Shown here: positions 23,901 to 35,539 of the stretch, one piece after another | How the letters are laid out: the number at the start of each line of letters is the position of its first letter | Numbering within the stretch: position 1 is the first letter of the stretch | Assembly (NCBI GenBank): GCA_030062745.1 | Contig: CP099846.1 | Location: 27,859,201 to 27,923,200, forward strand | DNA: 64,000 nucleotides | Reading direction: 5' to 3' | Source of the DNA: Capitulum mitella | Lineage: Eukaryota; Arthropoda; Thecostraca; Pollicipedomorpha; Pollicipedidae | Program-made: the position numbers and the translations under genes | The notes under the pieces: model-generated | What the model saw: the letters and a program-made list of their open reading frames with translations, nothing else | Databases searched by the model: none | What the model was told of the DNA's origin: nothing

Positions 23901-24209
23901 AAATACACATCCAGGCGTACTGCGCGCACAGCATTTCGTGGTAGTCCATACTCACGGTGAACGTACCAAAAACCTATCCGTATCAAATTTATGTAAGCCC
24001 AACTGTACGGTTCCAAAAGGTATCATGTATTACATACAAACTATGCATACCATTCTGAAATGACCAGAGTATTATGCAAACACAAACCAGCTTGTGAGAA
24101 CAGTTAACCTCCCCCCCCCCCAAACACACAAATCTAGGCTTATTTTTCAAGCTACACGAAACCTTGACAGTCGAACGGAAGCACCAGAGGTAGAGCAGCT
24201 CCAGTCAAA
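20934..24209. other. No gene recognised
   Basis: More than 3 kb without a recognisable exon. The stretch 21230-21640 is GC-rich with a small repeat of GAGTC/GAGACGAGG motifs around 21397-21475. Frames of up to 185 codons there are arginine/proline-rich. A C run is at 24110-24120. Nothing else is seen. Confidence 0.4.
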
Positions 24210-26079
24210 TCAAACTCTTCCGAACACCGTCAACCTTTTCATTGGATGATTTTCCACAAACTCACGCAGGATGACCTTGGGATCCAGCCTTCTTGCACGA
24301 TCGCCGTGCATGGCGAGGACGACCAGGTTTGACAGCCTCCTCTGACTCATCGTAGATCGCAACGGCGTCTTGATCCGGTACAAGGCGCTGAACGAACGTT
24401 CCGCCGACACACCATTCATGGGAACGGCCGTGATCAGAGCTGCCAGGCGCAGCACCTCCGATAGCATCTCTTGGCACAAGCGGCCCTGGCTCATGATGAC
24501 GTCCACAACCTGGTTGATTGAGTTAGCTGGTTGCGGCACTGTGGCACATCGGCGCATGGAGGCCAGCTGTATGGCCAGAGCATCAGGGTCGATGTCTCCT
24601 GAGCTATCCTCGTTGACGTTGGTTTGCGATGACGTCAGAACTTTCCTGACTTTCCTGACATTGTCAGGGCTGATGTCCGCTTGTCTCCCTAGTAGCAGGT
24701 CCTCTAGCTGTTCCAGACGTTCCAGACCAGGCTGCTTGAACCGCCGCCTGACTTCATTTGTTACCAGGTCCATCGCTTCGAAAAAGCAGCGTCTCAGCAA
24801 GTCTTTGGCGGTGAAGACCGTTGGCACTGCTGCATTTTCATGGTGCTCCAGTCGCTTAGGCGGGCGAACTGGACGTGGGTCCTTTGGTGGGTCGATGGGG
24901 CTGCCAAGCGTCCGGATCTTGTCGTGGCGTTCTAGCCACAGCTCCTCAAAGCCGAACTCGCGCAGATTTTCCAGCGTGCTGAGCAGCATCGTAGCCCCCT
25001 TGCGGACATCTCCGCGGTTGACCCCAGGGCGCTGCAGTGCCTTCGCAAAAAAAGCTCACATGGGCCGAACATCCGCTCGCACATCATCAGAGGTAGTACG
25101 GTCTCAAAGCTCCGGAGATGAGAGAGATAGCCTTGCACTCTGTGACAGACATCCGGCGACGCGGACTTGTCTGCGTCCACATCTTCCAGTGTCAGAAGAA
25201 TTGTGTCATATTCCTCAAGAAATCGTCTGACAGCCAGACATCTCACAGTCCACCTGGTGAGATAGAGGGATATGAGCTTGTGCGGTGTGGCACGATGCAG
25301 TCCCGCGTCGTCTTCATCGTGTTGCAGGCGTAGTTCGAGAAGATGGTCCCCAAACAGCTGCTTCCTTTTCGTGGTCTTGAGTATTCCAACCACATCCCGA
25401 ACGGTGTTCAGAGCATCAGCAACCTGGGACACTTCTTTGGCCTCTTCCACGACGGCCAGGTCGAGGGAATGATTTGCGCAATGCACGAATATTGAGCGGG
25501 GCTGATCTTCGATGAGTCTGGCCTGCACTCCGAACACTTTTCCCGACATGTTCGATGCTCCATCAAAACAATACCTTCTTAGCTTGTCCATTCCGTACAT
25601 GGTGCGCCGTAGGGCGTCCTTTAAGGCTTCGTACAGAGCTGCAGCCGTCGAGCCAGGCACCTCATACAGGCCAAGGCAAGCTTCTTCCACGACTAACTTT
25701 CCGTCACATATCTGACACATACGCTGAACTGGTCTTTGGTAGCCTGCTCTGTCGTCCCATCTGCAATCACTTCATAGAACATACTGCGTAGAGCTTGTTC
25801 CAAAATTTCGCGAAGAACCATCGAGGCCATGATTCTGATCAGCTTGTCTTGGCATTCGTGAGACAAGAAATTGCTCTTTTTCTGCAGCCACGATTTCACC
25901 TCGGGGCTTATCATGCTTCTTTCGTCTAGCGTAGTCATCAAATTCCCGCCGTCATCGTCGTGGCCGCGTAGGGCTGATCCAGATCGCGCCAAGCCTCGGA
26001 GGACGCAGAAGCACGCTCGCACCCCAGTTCCCAGTTCTTCAGTTCGCACCGCTACGCACCCCAGTTCAACCACGAACAT
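24210..26079 (-). pseudogene. Decayed hAT transposase gene (DUF4371/ZMYM1-like), three frame pieces
   Basis: Three overlapping frame pieces in order on the minus strand make one hAT protein. Piece 1 (26079-25693) has FYEVIADGTTEQATKDQFSV, which carries the first catalytic aspartate. Piece 2 (25720-24932) has RRYCFDGASNMSGKVFGVQA, then HCANHSLDLAVVEEAKEVS and LTRWTVRCLAVRRFLEEYD, all typical of the RNase H-like core in DUF4371 elements. Piece 3 (24989-24210) ends in VSAERSFSALYRIKTPLRS and SQRRLSNLVVLAMH, the hAT dimerisation domain. Frame changes fall near 25700 and 24950-24990. The N-terminal zinc-finger region is not seen. No clear terminal repeats were found; a CAGGGGCGGC on the minus strand at 26462 is a possible 5' end. 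Host genes of this type exist, but the breaks argue for a dead transposon. Confidence 0.85.
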
Positions 26080-26604
26080 TGGCTGTCTGCTAAACGAGCG
26101 CGGTTGTAGGTTGTGGACAGGCTATTGTTTTTTTTATTTCATGCTTTTGAAAATACAGCAGAATCGCTCTCTGCTAAACAGTATGCAAGCACGTAACTTT
26201 GAAACTTGCGCCAGTTTCGATTCATCCTCACCCAACCGCAGTTTACTGAGCTACCATATTTTACTGCCATTTTAGGAATGCGGGCAAAAGTACTTCATTA
26301 TCAACACTTATGCAGTTGCCTATGCAGTGCGTGCGATACAGTTTTTTCGACTTCAGGAGTCAAGATGGGGGGCGAAAAGATAATTTTACCCCCCAACGTT
26401 TTCCCAGGGGGGGGGGGGGCGGCTGCCCCCGCTGCCCCTCCCCCTAATCTGCCGCCCCTGCCTGGACGTCTCAGGGCTTTAGTAGTTTCAGAGTACCCTC
26501 ATGTCGTCCCAGGGGCCCCTATTGTTAGAAACCGCCAGTTAACAGTTTCGAAAACCACTCGCCAGCAGTCTCGATGGACCCCTATTGTTACTTACGTGTC
26601 CTTG
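26080..26604. other. Flank of hAT gene; G/C runs and a short direct repeat
   Basis: Contains a G run at 26407-26419 and a twice-repeated CCCCTATTGTTA (26518-26529 and 26580-26591). The minus-strand CAGGGGCGGCAGATTAGGGG near 26462 looks like a hAT terminus, but no matching left end was found. No exon is recognised. Confidence 0.4.
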
Positions 26605-27400
26605 TCTCTGGGGAATATTTTTGACGTCTCAGGGACCCTCTGGCAGTTGCATTGAAAAAAACTCTTGCAGGTCTCAGGGTCCAATCAGATAAGATAGAAT
26701 TAGCCTCTAGCTCATAATATCAAAAAAAGAACACGAAAACAGATTAATCCAACATTTCGGCCACGGACATTCGTCAGGGACAAAAACACTGACATCGACG
26801 AATACGAAAAATAACATGTCCGTGCAGGAAACGTGCATCCATCGTAGTACAACACCATCATATAACAAATCCAAGGTAGAAAGACCGTGACAATCAACGA
26901 CGTAACAATAACTACGATTACTGGTAACCTCTGGTATGGGAACCACATAACTACTGATATTGGAGTGGAAGTAACAGATGCCAGGATGAAATACTGGTAT
27001 CGAATATAGGCCTTGCATTACGAATTTCAATCGATTTCGTGATTTTGAGTTCTGCTACGTCCTTGCAAGTCGGGATAATTTCAATGGGTAGAAATTTACA
27101 TATAATGTTCACATGTGGGTGAGATACTCGAAAATGGCCACCCAGGGGTGTGTTGCTAGTTTTGTTGTTGGCTTTCTTCAAACGTTCATTGTAGCGCTCC
27201 CTAATTCTACATTTACTTTCCCCAGTATAGCTAACGACACGAAGAGCGCGCAAATCACGGGTAATATTGTAAACGGCTTTCTTGACATGACATCTCCCCC
27301 TCAAACCCGCCTCGCAACAGTGACAATGACGCTTTTCCCCTGGACAGGTAGGGGCATCAAGGACAGAGGACGTTGGTATGCGAGAGAGTCTGCTGCTTTG
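26605..27400 (-). mobile_element. Penelope-like element 3' part, left arm of an inverted pair
   Basis: On the minus strand a frame (27304-26951) reads RGRCHVKKAVYNITRDLRAL, then VVSYTGESKCRIRERYNERL and PLGGHFRVSHPH. That is a GIY-YIG nuclease preceded by a cysteine/histidine cluster (CHCCEAGLRGRCH in the same frame upstream), as in endonuclease-bearing Penelope-like elements. The outer non-coding part (26605-26950) is shared with the other arm. The reverse transcriptase is missing from this copy. Confidence 0.78.
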
Positions 27401-27449
27401 TCCATGCCATCTTAGCGTTTATGTTCGATGCTTTGACGATCGCGTTGAC

Positions 27450-28308
27450 CCGTCTGGCAGACATATCGTCAATGAAAGGAAGGCAAACATAGGTCGTGTT
27501 GGAGAGACGTCCAAACATAATAAGCAGAACCTCTCTCGCACATTAATATCCTCTGTCCTTGATGCCCTTCCCTGTCCAGGGGGAAGCGTCATTGTCACTG
27601 TTGCGAGGTGGGTTTGAGGGGGAGATGCCATATTAGGAACACCGTTCACAAAATTACCTGTGGTTCGTGCGTTCCTCGTGTGGTTAGCTTTATGAGGGAA
27701 ACTAAACGTAGCATTAGAGAGCGGTACAATGAACGTTTGAGGGACGCCAACAACAAAACTAGGAGCACACCCCTGGGTGGCCATTTTCGAGCATCTCAAC
27801 CGTCTACCCATTGAAATTATGCGGACTTGCAAGGACGTAGCAGAACTCAAAATCGCAAAATCGACTGAAATTCGCAACGCAAGGCCTAACGTCAACACCA
27901 ATATTTCATCCTGGCATTTGTTACTTCCAGTCCTATAGCGGTAGTTATAGGGTTCCCATACCAGAGGTTACCAGTAATCGTAGTTATTGTTATGTCGTTG
28001 GTTGTCACGGTCGTTCTACCTTGGATTCGTTATATGCCGGTGGTTTACTACGATGGATGCACCTTTCCTGCACGGACATGCTATTTTTCGCATTCGTCGA
28101 TGTTGGTGTTTTTGCCTTAAAAAAAATATCCATGACGAAGGTCCGTGGCCGAAATATGGGATTAATCTATTTTCGTGTTCTTTTTTTTTGATATTATGAG
28201 CTAGAGGCTAATTCTATCTTACCTGATTAGACCCTGAGGCCTGGAAGAGTTATTTCAATGCAACTGCCAGAGGGTCGCTGAGACATCAAAAATGTTCCCC
28301 AGAGACGA
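27450..28308 (+). mobile_element. Penelope-like element 3' part, right arm of an inverted pair
   Basis: The plus strand repeats the left arm in mirror image: GLRGRCHIRNTVHKITCGSC, then SFMRETKRSIRERYNERLRD and PLGGHFRASQPS (27608-27814), followed by a 3' region reaching a shared AGCTAGAGGCTAATTCTATC near 28200 and homology until about 28308. The two arms are clearly diverged, so they are two copies or an old palindrome and not a recent duplication. The reverse transcriptase is absent. Small indels break the frame after residue 68. Confidence 0.78.
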
Positions 28309-28310
28309 CA

Positions 28311-28759
28311 AGAAGGACAAGAAGGACTCATGCCCCCCCCCCCCCTTGGCTACGTCCCAGAACCTGGGCCTACGCAGATGGTTAGGTGACGAGAGGAGTA
28401 ACCATCGCCGAGAACAACACAAATTGGTTTCTGAAGACAGCGCATTTTCGTGGAATTCGAGGGAAACGCCCCCTCCATACACGTTGCAATGTTTCGTGAC
28501 GTGATCATGGAGCGACTGAAATGATTCCGGAAAACGAGCAAATACGGCATCTTGAAACAACTGTCAGCTGCTGGTTGCTGTGCTGAGCGGCACAAGTAAC
28601 TTCTGCGTGGAGCTGGATTAACTGTTGCTCACGGCATCCGACACACATCCGTGAAGTAAGCGGTTTATCTGACGTTTTGTGTAGCGATGGGCTCCGATTT
28701 CAGTGAAATCATCGCATATGATCAATTTTACCATAACATTGACAAATCTGGTGAATGTG
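28311..28759. other. Unassigned flank with a family A MITE-like end
   Basis: A C run followed by CTTGGCTACGTCCCAG (28346-28361) resembles the right end of the family A hAT-like elements. Its partner end was not found. The remainder to 28759 shows nothing recognisable. Confidence 0.35.
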
Positions 28760-29194
28760 TTTCAATATCAGGCCACTTTCAAAGTCAAATTCAAAGTCAA
28801 ACGAAGGGGAACGCTAGAACGCCCAAACTTAGCGGCAGAAGTTACCAAAAATGGAATCCAACTACAGCCGTTGAGACTTTCGAGGTCAAATTCCAGGTCA
28901 AACGAAGGTGAACGCTAGAACGCCGTATCTCACCCGCAAAGTTTTTTTTTTACCGTTAAGAGTTGCCAAAAATGACGCCTAAAGACAGCCAGTGTCAAGC
29001 TATAACTTCAGTCTTCGGTTCCGGCCCAGTAACGGTTGACCTTCGAGGTCAAACTCCAGGTCAAACGAAGGGAAATGCTAGAACGCCCAGATCTATCGGG
29101 AGAAGATGCCAAAATAACACCAAAAAATCCAGTGGGAGGATTTCACCTCAGTCTCGGATTCGGGGCAGGTAGCAGCTGATCTTCGAGGTCAAAG
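28760..29194 (+). repeat. Tandem array of about 150-base units rich in AGGTCA, forward arm
   Basis: Diverged units carry GAGGTCAAA, CCAGGTCAAACGAAGG, GCTAGAACGCC and AAAAATG-rich spacers, recurring every 140-165 bases. About three units lie here and one more after the MITE (29624 to about 29800). Many units contain paired AGGTCA half sites as direct repeats six bases apart. Confidence 0.8.
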
Positions 29195-29410
29195 CAGGGG
29201 TGCCGATTTGTATTCTATTGAGAGGGCCCTGCCTCTCCATTTCCCCTCAAAGTTGATTCGGGTCTCTAAAATGTTGGTTTCGGCCCCCCCCCCCATATTT
29301 TTTAAGGGAAATGGCCATAATAACGAAAGAAACGGCCGCAAAGGATAATGAATTGACAGCAAGTATAGGATAAAGCATAAAATGATGTATCTATCTTTCT
29401 GTTTTCTTTC

Positions 29411-29462
<52 letters not shown>

Positions 29463-29623
29463 TACATGTATTGGGATATATACAATTTTTCATTTCATAA
29501 ATAGTAACAAAAAAACTTATAAATTTCCGTTAGTCGAAACAACGTGAACTAAATCCGTTGAGAAACCCACATTTGCTCGGTTCACCCCCCAGCCCCCCAG
29601 TATCACAGAAATCGGCACCCCTG
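29195..29623 (+). mobile_element. Short hAT-like MITE, family B, copy 2
   Basis: A 429-base element with ends CAGGGGTGCCGATTT and AAATCGGCACCCCTG, exact inverted repeats of 14-15 bases. Flanks GGTCAAAG (29187-29194) and GGTCGGAG (29624-29631) match at six of eight. It has landed inside a tandem repeat unit and itself contains a (TA) microsatellite at 29411-29459. Confidence 0.9.
29411..29459. repeat. (TA)n microsatellite
   Basis: About 49 bases of TA with a TG interruption near the left end, inside the family B MITE. Confidence 0.95.
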
Positions 29624-30470
29624 GGTCGGAGTCGACGTCAAACGAAGGAGAATTCTAGAAAGGCCAAACTTTAAACTTACTTTTAAACTTACCGGCGAAA
29701 GTTAATTTGCACCCAGCTTTGGCGGAAAAATAGTTTAAAACGGCACGAAATGACAGTTAACATAGACATCTAATCTCCGACGTTAACATCGCATTCACGG
29801 TTGATCTTTACGGACGTTCCAATAATAGCGTTTCCCTTTGTTTGGCCCGGAATGTGACCTCGAAGGTCAACCGCTACCGTCCTCGAAACCGCGAATGACG
29901 TTAGATCTTCACAGTGGCTGTCTTTTGGAGCTAGTTTTGACAGCTTTTGCCCGTAAGTTTAAGCTTTCTAGTGTTTCCCTTACTTTGACCTGGACTTTGG
30001 CCACGAAGGTCAACCGGTACCAGACGGAAAACCGAGACTGACGTCAGATCTTGACCCTGGCTATTTTTTTTTAGCATTTTTGACGGTATTATTTTGGCAA
30101 TTTTTGACGGTGCGTTTGGTGTGGTACGTTCGAGCGTTTCCATTCGTTTTTTTAGGGAATTGGGCCTCGAAGGTCAACCGTTAACGGGCTCGAACCCGAC
30201 TTCAACGTTAGATTTTGACAATGACTATGTTTTGCCCTCATTCTTAGCAGTTTTTGCCGATAAGTTTGGGCGTTCTAGCGTTTCCCTTAATTTGACCTGA
30301 AATTTGAGCTCAAAGGTCAACCGCTATAGTGGTCTTGAACCCGAGGTGCACATTAAATCTTCACTCTGGTTATATTTTGGTGTCATTTTTAGCAATTTTT
30401 GCTGGTAAGTTTGAGCGTTCCAATGTTCCCCTTCGTTTGACCTCGAATTTGACCTCGAAGGGAACCTGGT
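29624..30470 (-). repeat. Tandem array rich in TGACCT, reverse arm
   Basis: From about 29800 the same units run in reverse: CGTTTCCCTT, TTTGACCTGGAC and CGAAGGTCAACCG recur near 29862, 30006, 30169 and 30315. The array therefore forms an inverted pair with 28760-29194, with a turn-over point near 29800. About four units are in this arm. No coding content. Confidence 0.78.
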
Positions 30471-31500
30471 ACTGAAAAATAGACATCAGACTCGTTAACC
30501 TCATTGTGAAACTGATCATTAGAGATAATTTCATTGGGGTCGGAATAAGTCGCTAAATAAATCGCTAAATTTCATATCGTCGCATTCATTCTTTTCATTC
30601 ATTCATAAATGACTTTTCCTCACGGACATATCGGGCACGGCCTTCTCCCGCCAGCAGGGGTTCACCTTGAGGCGTGGTTTGAATGACGTAGCTAAGAGCT
30701 AACGACTTGGTTCATATTCGTTAGGCTTTGATTATGAACCTGATGGGACCAAAACGTGGATGAAAATCAATATATCTCACAGATGACAGTCCCGAGGCTG
30801 ACGTAAGAGAAGATAACGAGCCTTTTGTTTGATGCCATTTGTGGTGTTCGATCCATCACCGTCGTATTTCACCTCCGCCAGGGGAATGTAAAAGGTATGC
30901 ATCCCCTAACTTTTGTGGAATCCGACTCATTCTTTTCATTCAACGCGGATAAACATTGAGTGATCAGGAGTGCATACAAATCTAAATCATCCTCCCAATG
31001 GGTATCTTGTTGCCTCAAGAGCCTGCAGCTGCGCCTGACCACCACGTTGCCTTTAAGAAAATATGAAATACTTCATTGATGTATGGAAGGATAAAATCTG
31101 ACTCTGAATAAAAGATCGGTAATTGTTTGTATTTACCTCCTCGAAAAATAAACGAAATTAAAATGAAGATTTGGTCAATGACGTATTTTGGTCTGCGGAT
31201 GCCTTACCCTTCGGCTTGCTCTCGGCGATCCTCAACGATATCCTCGGCCTTGTACGAAGATCACGTCATTCGTTCCGTGACGTTGAAGCGTAGCATGAGT
31301 ATTGTGGCGTCCAGCGGCGCATTCTCCAGTTTAGACTACGGTATAAACATGCCGATATTGAAATCATCCATGAAAAGGTGAGATATGCTCTGAAGTCGTT
31401 TTTCCAGTATTCTGTGGCTAGTGAGCGCTCGGGAAGTGCATTTTTTTGTTACTTGGTGATTGCAAGACATTTTCAGCGCTTTGGAGACGCGAAGAGTACG
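30471..31500. other. No gene recognised
   Basis: Average composition with scattered ATTCATTC motifs near 30580-30610 and 30930. Nothing recognisable. A 201-codon minus-strand frame (31336-31941) starts in the CpG-free block and ends here; it has no domain I know. Confidence 0.4.
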
Positions 31501-33324
31501 TAATATTTCACAAGAATTGGCCACTGTGGCTGTTTTTCTTGAAATAAAAAGAAAATGCCATATGTGGGTCTTCAATATGAGTTGTAGGCTAGGTGTATCC
31601 CTAACTTCACAAAAATTTACATTGTGCCTATGGCAAAGCATGAGAAGAATAGGACTTGAATTGGCATGTACCTCCCAAATGATTTTGGAATTTTGCTCTT
31701 TGGGAACCCTGGTAACCATTGAGTGAAATAGATACAGCATCATCCTGGTGGTGTGCATAACTTGTGTTGCCATCTTTAGACTATATGATGCACCATTATG
31801 AAAGTAACCAGTGCTGTAATATATACATGCATCAAATTCATTAAATTTGCATTGCAGTAAAGAATAAAGTGATATTTGGCTGCCAAAAAATGAATTAACA
31901 TCAGTTTTCACACAGTCAGTAGAATTAATTGAAAACAACACCAGTTTTTCTATTTTATGACTCCTTCAACCATGTAAATTGAGCATACACAGGTTGAAGA
32001 TCAGAGCAGACAAATATAGATCATTTCTATACTGTTGTCTTCAAATCTAAACCAAGATGACTCATACTTTTGTACTTGGGTTGCTGTCTGCTGGCAGCTG
32101 ATTGTCAGTTTGGTTATGAGTTTGGAGCACCATTTTGTGACTGGAAGAGGTCATGGGCATAGCTTTAGGCAAGAAATTTTGGAAGTAGCTCATGCCAGTA
32201 TAGCTAAGCATTTGATTGCTCAGTTTAACATATCTGCTGATGTATCAGTGATAAAATTATGCTGAAGATGCATGCCAGTTGAAACTCCTGGAAATTTTGA
32301 AAAAAGTTCTCCCAAAAAGTCCTTTTTCTGTGTCTTCTTGACAGGAATCAATCAAATCTGAATCTGGAAAATGTGGGAAGTTTTGATGAGATCTGTGTGG
32401 GATAGAACTGAGGTGACTGTTTGACTGATGTTAAGGTAGCAATTACAAATGTGGCCAGAATTATGTACATTGGGTAGATAATTGTGTTTTGTGACAGGGG
32501 ATTGGACTGTGAGGCACATAACCATCATCATGGTCCAAAAAAGCTATCAACAAGTTGGAGCAGCATCTCTGAGTCATATTTGTCATAACTGTATGATATG
32601 TCTTATTTTGGTTATCAGGGGTGAATCATTCTTCTGTATAAAATGCAGATATAAGAATCTGATAATTGCTTTGATGCTTGGTTATGTGCATTGTAGGGTT
32701 TCTGGTATTTGAAAGTATGTATAAGAAGATAAAAATATGCCTTTCCTTACAAGTGCCATGAAGGAGGAGTCAGGAAATAAGAATAAAGTAATATCTGTGA
32801 CAGCTCTAAAGATAACTGATGCATTTTTTACATGCCCAAATCCTTTGGTAATGTAGAAGTAGCATTATGGTCATTATATCAGAAAAAATCAAAAGAAAAT
32901 AACTTGCCCCCTATTCCAGCCATAGGTCTTTTTCCAGAATGCATATTAAGTCCCCAAATGCTAATGAATGTATGCAGGTTCATTGTTAATAATGCCACAT
33001 GGTTATGTTAGTTGAAAGGTCCACAGTGGTGTCAGTGGAATGCATGCAGCCTAACAAAATGTTGGAGCTTGGAAGGAAATACTGTGTTCAGCTGTTTTTG
33101 TCTCTTGTTTCCTTTGTTATATTTAATGCATGAAATATTGCATGCAGTAAGGCCCTCCAAGCAAAAGTGCATCAGTGCAAACAAGATGTGACATGGCTAG
33201 CTGGGGACATTGTCCTGCTAAGGCAAGAGTCTATCATATGATGCTTCACATTATTGGAAAAAACTGAGCCAGAATTTAAAGGTGATATTCCAGTGGCTGG
33301 ATACTCTGCTTCTGGACCATTTTA
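31501..33324. other. CpG-free block 2
   Basis: By eye, 1,824 bases contain no CG dinucleotide. The left boundary is abrupt: at least four CpGs lie within 31470-31500. The block is AT-rich with abundant TG and CA. A minus-strand frame of 201 codons (31941-31336) overlaps its left end but resembles no family known to me. Confidence 0.8.
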
Positions 33325-34154
33325 CGCTTCAGAAATGTTCATTTTAACCCACCACTGACTGGGTGGGGGGGGCAGATAAACTTCCCCCCTGAGGTTTTTC
33401 TGCAACTGAAGGACTGCAAGAGGCTGGACAAACACAGTGCCATGGAACGTCATGTACCTTTTACTTGATCATTTTTATGCCTTGTGTCAAAGTTTTGACC
33501 TCAGGTCAAGTCGGGTGCCTGGCCTAGGTAAGGTCAAATGGACCCATGTCCAAAAAAAGTTTAGCACTCTGTAACTTTTTTGGGAAACAAGAGGTCACAA
33601 TAATACTTTCAGGGATTAATCATCTTGATAGATGCAACAAATCTGCTATCTCAGATTTTTGGAATTTTCTGGGTCACTGACCCAAGGTCAAGCCCGTTTT
33701 TAAGACATGTTGTTTTTCCGGAAATCGGCGGAATTTTCCTTAACATTTTTAGTGTGGAGTGAAGCAGACGTCTAGTTACCGTCAACGTGCAAAGTATCAA
33801 TGATTTTCAACCTTTGACCCCAGGTCAGGTCACAAATAACTGTTGTGAGCCAAAATGTACCACCGGCAAAATCAGCGACGAATTGCTCAGAATGGGTAGA
33901 AAATGGCAGAACTGACTTGCACATATGTAAGTAATATCAAGAACCTCAAAAAGTTTTAAAAAATTGCACATTAGTAATATCAAGAACCTCAAAAGGTTTT
34001 AAAAAATTGCACATTTCGGAAATAAACAGGCTCTCGTGAATAAAGCTCCGCCATTTGTGTAGATTGGTAACTAATGAATTGTTTTCAAAATTTAAGTGTG
34101 AGAAACCATCACAAGAATCACTAAGATCAATAAAATTTACATGTATAGGCTTAT
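33325..34154. other. AGGTCA-rich DNA and a 43-base tandem duplication; no gene
   Basis: The stretch 33480-33850 has paired motifs such as TTGACCTCAGGTCAAG, TGACCCAAGGTCAAG and TTTGACCCCAGGTCAGG. A 43-base unit beginning AGTAATATCAAGAACCTC is duplicated in tandem at 33930-33972 and 33973-34015, nearly identical. A short G run lies at 33363-33372. Confidence 0.7.
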
Positions 34155-34628
34155 GTCGCGAAAATAAAGGAACGCTAAAATTAGTTCCCGTTCATTTCGT
34201 TGTTCTGCGTACGGCTGCGGCGCCCGCTGACAACCGGCGTGAAAATTGCCGTGTTTTTAACTCAACGTTTCGGCGTATATATTGAACAAATCTTAGAAAT
34301 TAGACGTGCATCGACATTTGTGGACCTTTACTTGTGTGCTGGTGCCTTTACCAATGCCTTATTAGTCACAGCCCTTGAGATTCAAGCCGTTTCTCGGTCT
34401 CATGCAGTCGGATATGAGAAAAAATATATAGGTCGTAAATTGCTTACATGTTATCTAAAACCAAAAATGAGACCAGTGTCGAGCTTTACTCGTCACAAGC
34501 TTTCCAACGATGTGCTTATTTTCATCCTGCGACAAACCGCTCGTGAGTTAGAGGTAACGTGACGAGAGGTAACGTTGACCACCCAGTCGGGCGTGATCGC
34601 CGCCGACCGACGGTCGTGCGCGGGTTAA
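34155..34628 (+). repeat. Dispersed repeat, copy 1 of an inverted pair in the window
   Basis: Begins TCGCGAAAATAAAGGAACGC and ends GGTCGTGCGCGGGTTAA. It aligns along its length with 63525-64000 in reverse orientation, at roughly 80 percent by eye; shared blocks include AACTCAACGTTTCGGCGTAT and CTCATGCAGTCGG. It has no convincing coding frame and its left border may lie further out. Class unknown. Confidence 0.8.
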
Positions 34629-35539
34629 GGTTTATCGTAAAAACTGGAAGGAAAGGACATTGCTGTAATGGGACCCCAGCAAGTTTGAAGAATATTTTGT
34701 CAAAAGCAAACTAATGGCCAATTTTGTACACGTATAGCCGTTTTTAATATTTACATTCAGTTTTTTATCCAGTTCACCCTTTCCTTTCTGGTGCGACAGC
34801 AGCAAAAATTGTAATATGGCTAATTTATGTCCCAAGCAGACATGGGCCTGGAATCTGGATCCCAGTGAAAGCTCATTACTTCAGTTTTGAACTGACCCCT
34901 TCTCCGACCTGAGCGTGTTGTTGCGTCATCTCGGAAACGTGCCACGCAAGAGCAAAGCGCGGTACCCAGATGATGAAATGCTTACCCTGGTCAACTTCAA
35001 ATCAGACGCAAAGCCAGGACCAGTATAACTCGTGTTCGATCGGGATCCGGGCGCGGTCTTGTCTGGAGAGCTCTTGCAGTTGCCCTGGACGTGGAAAGCA
35101 TTTCAGGAAAATGCAGTGTGTTATGTTGGTGGGGTTTAAGAGTATGTATTTCATTATGTAAAAATCGATGAAAACTTGAGCTTTTATGTCTGGCTGGAGT
35201 TATGTCATGCAGTGGTACAGCATGGGACACCTATTCTGGTCAACTCATACTTTCCTACTGGTCCTCTGGTCAACTCCCACCATTCCATTCTGCTTAGCCA
35301 TGATATTATTCATGCCCGTGCTTACAAAGGTTGGATCGGTTGTGGTTCATATTTGCCCTTCAGCTAATTTACATCCATGAATGTTTTTGTGTCAGTTGGT
35401 GTTGATCGAGCTTCGCGGAGCCTGCTGCGACTGCGGATGTTATTCCGTGTGTGAGAGCGGCATGAATGGCCTTAGAAGTCCATGAAGAATGTTGTTGATA
35501 CTTGCCAGACTGATGGCCGTGCGGTGAATTAATACGTCG
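34629..35539. other. No gene recognised
   Basis: Average to AT-rich DNA. A small repeat of CTGGTCAACTC at 35235 and 35267 is the only pattern noticed. Confidence 0.4.

Noticed and set aside
31336-31941. 201-codon minus-strand frame in AT-rich DNA
   Set aside because: Length is notable for AT-rich DNA, but composition is irregular, no domain is recognised and it crosses the border of the CpG-free block. Kept only as a note.
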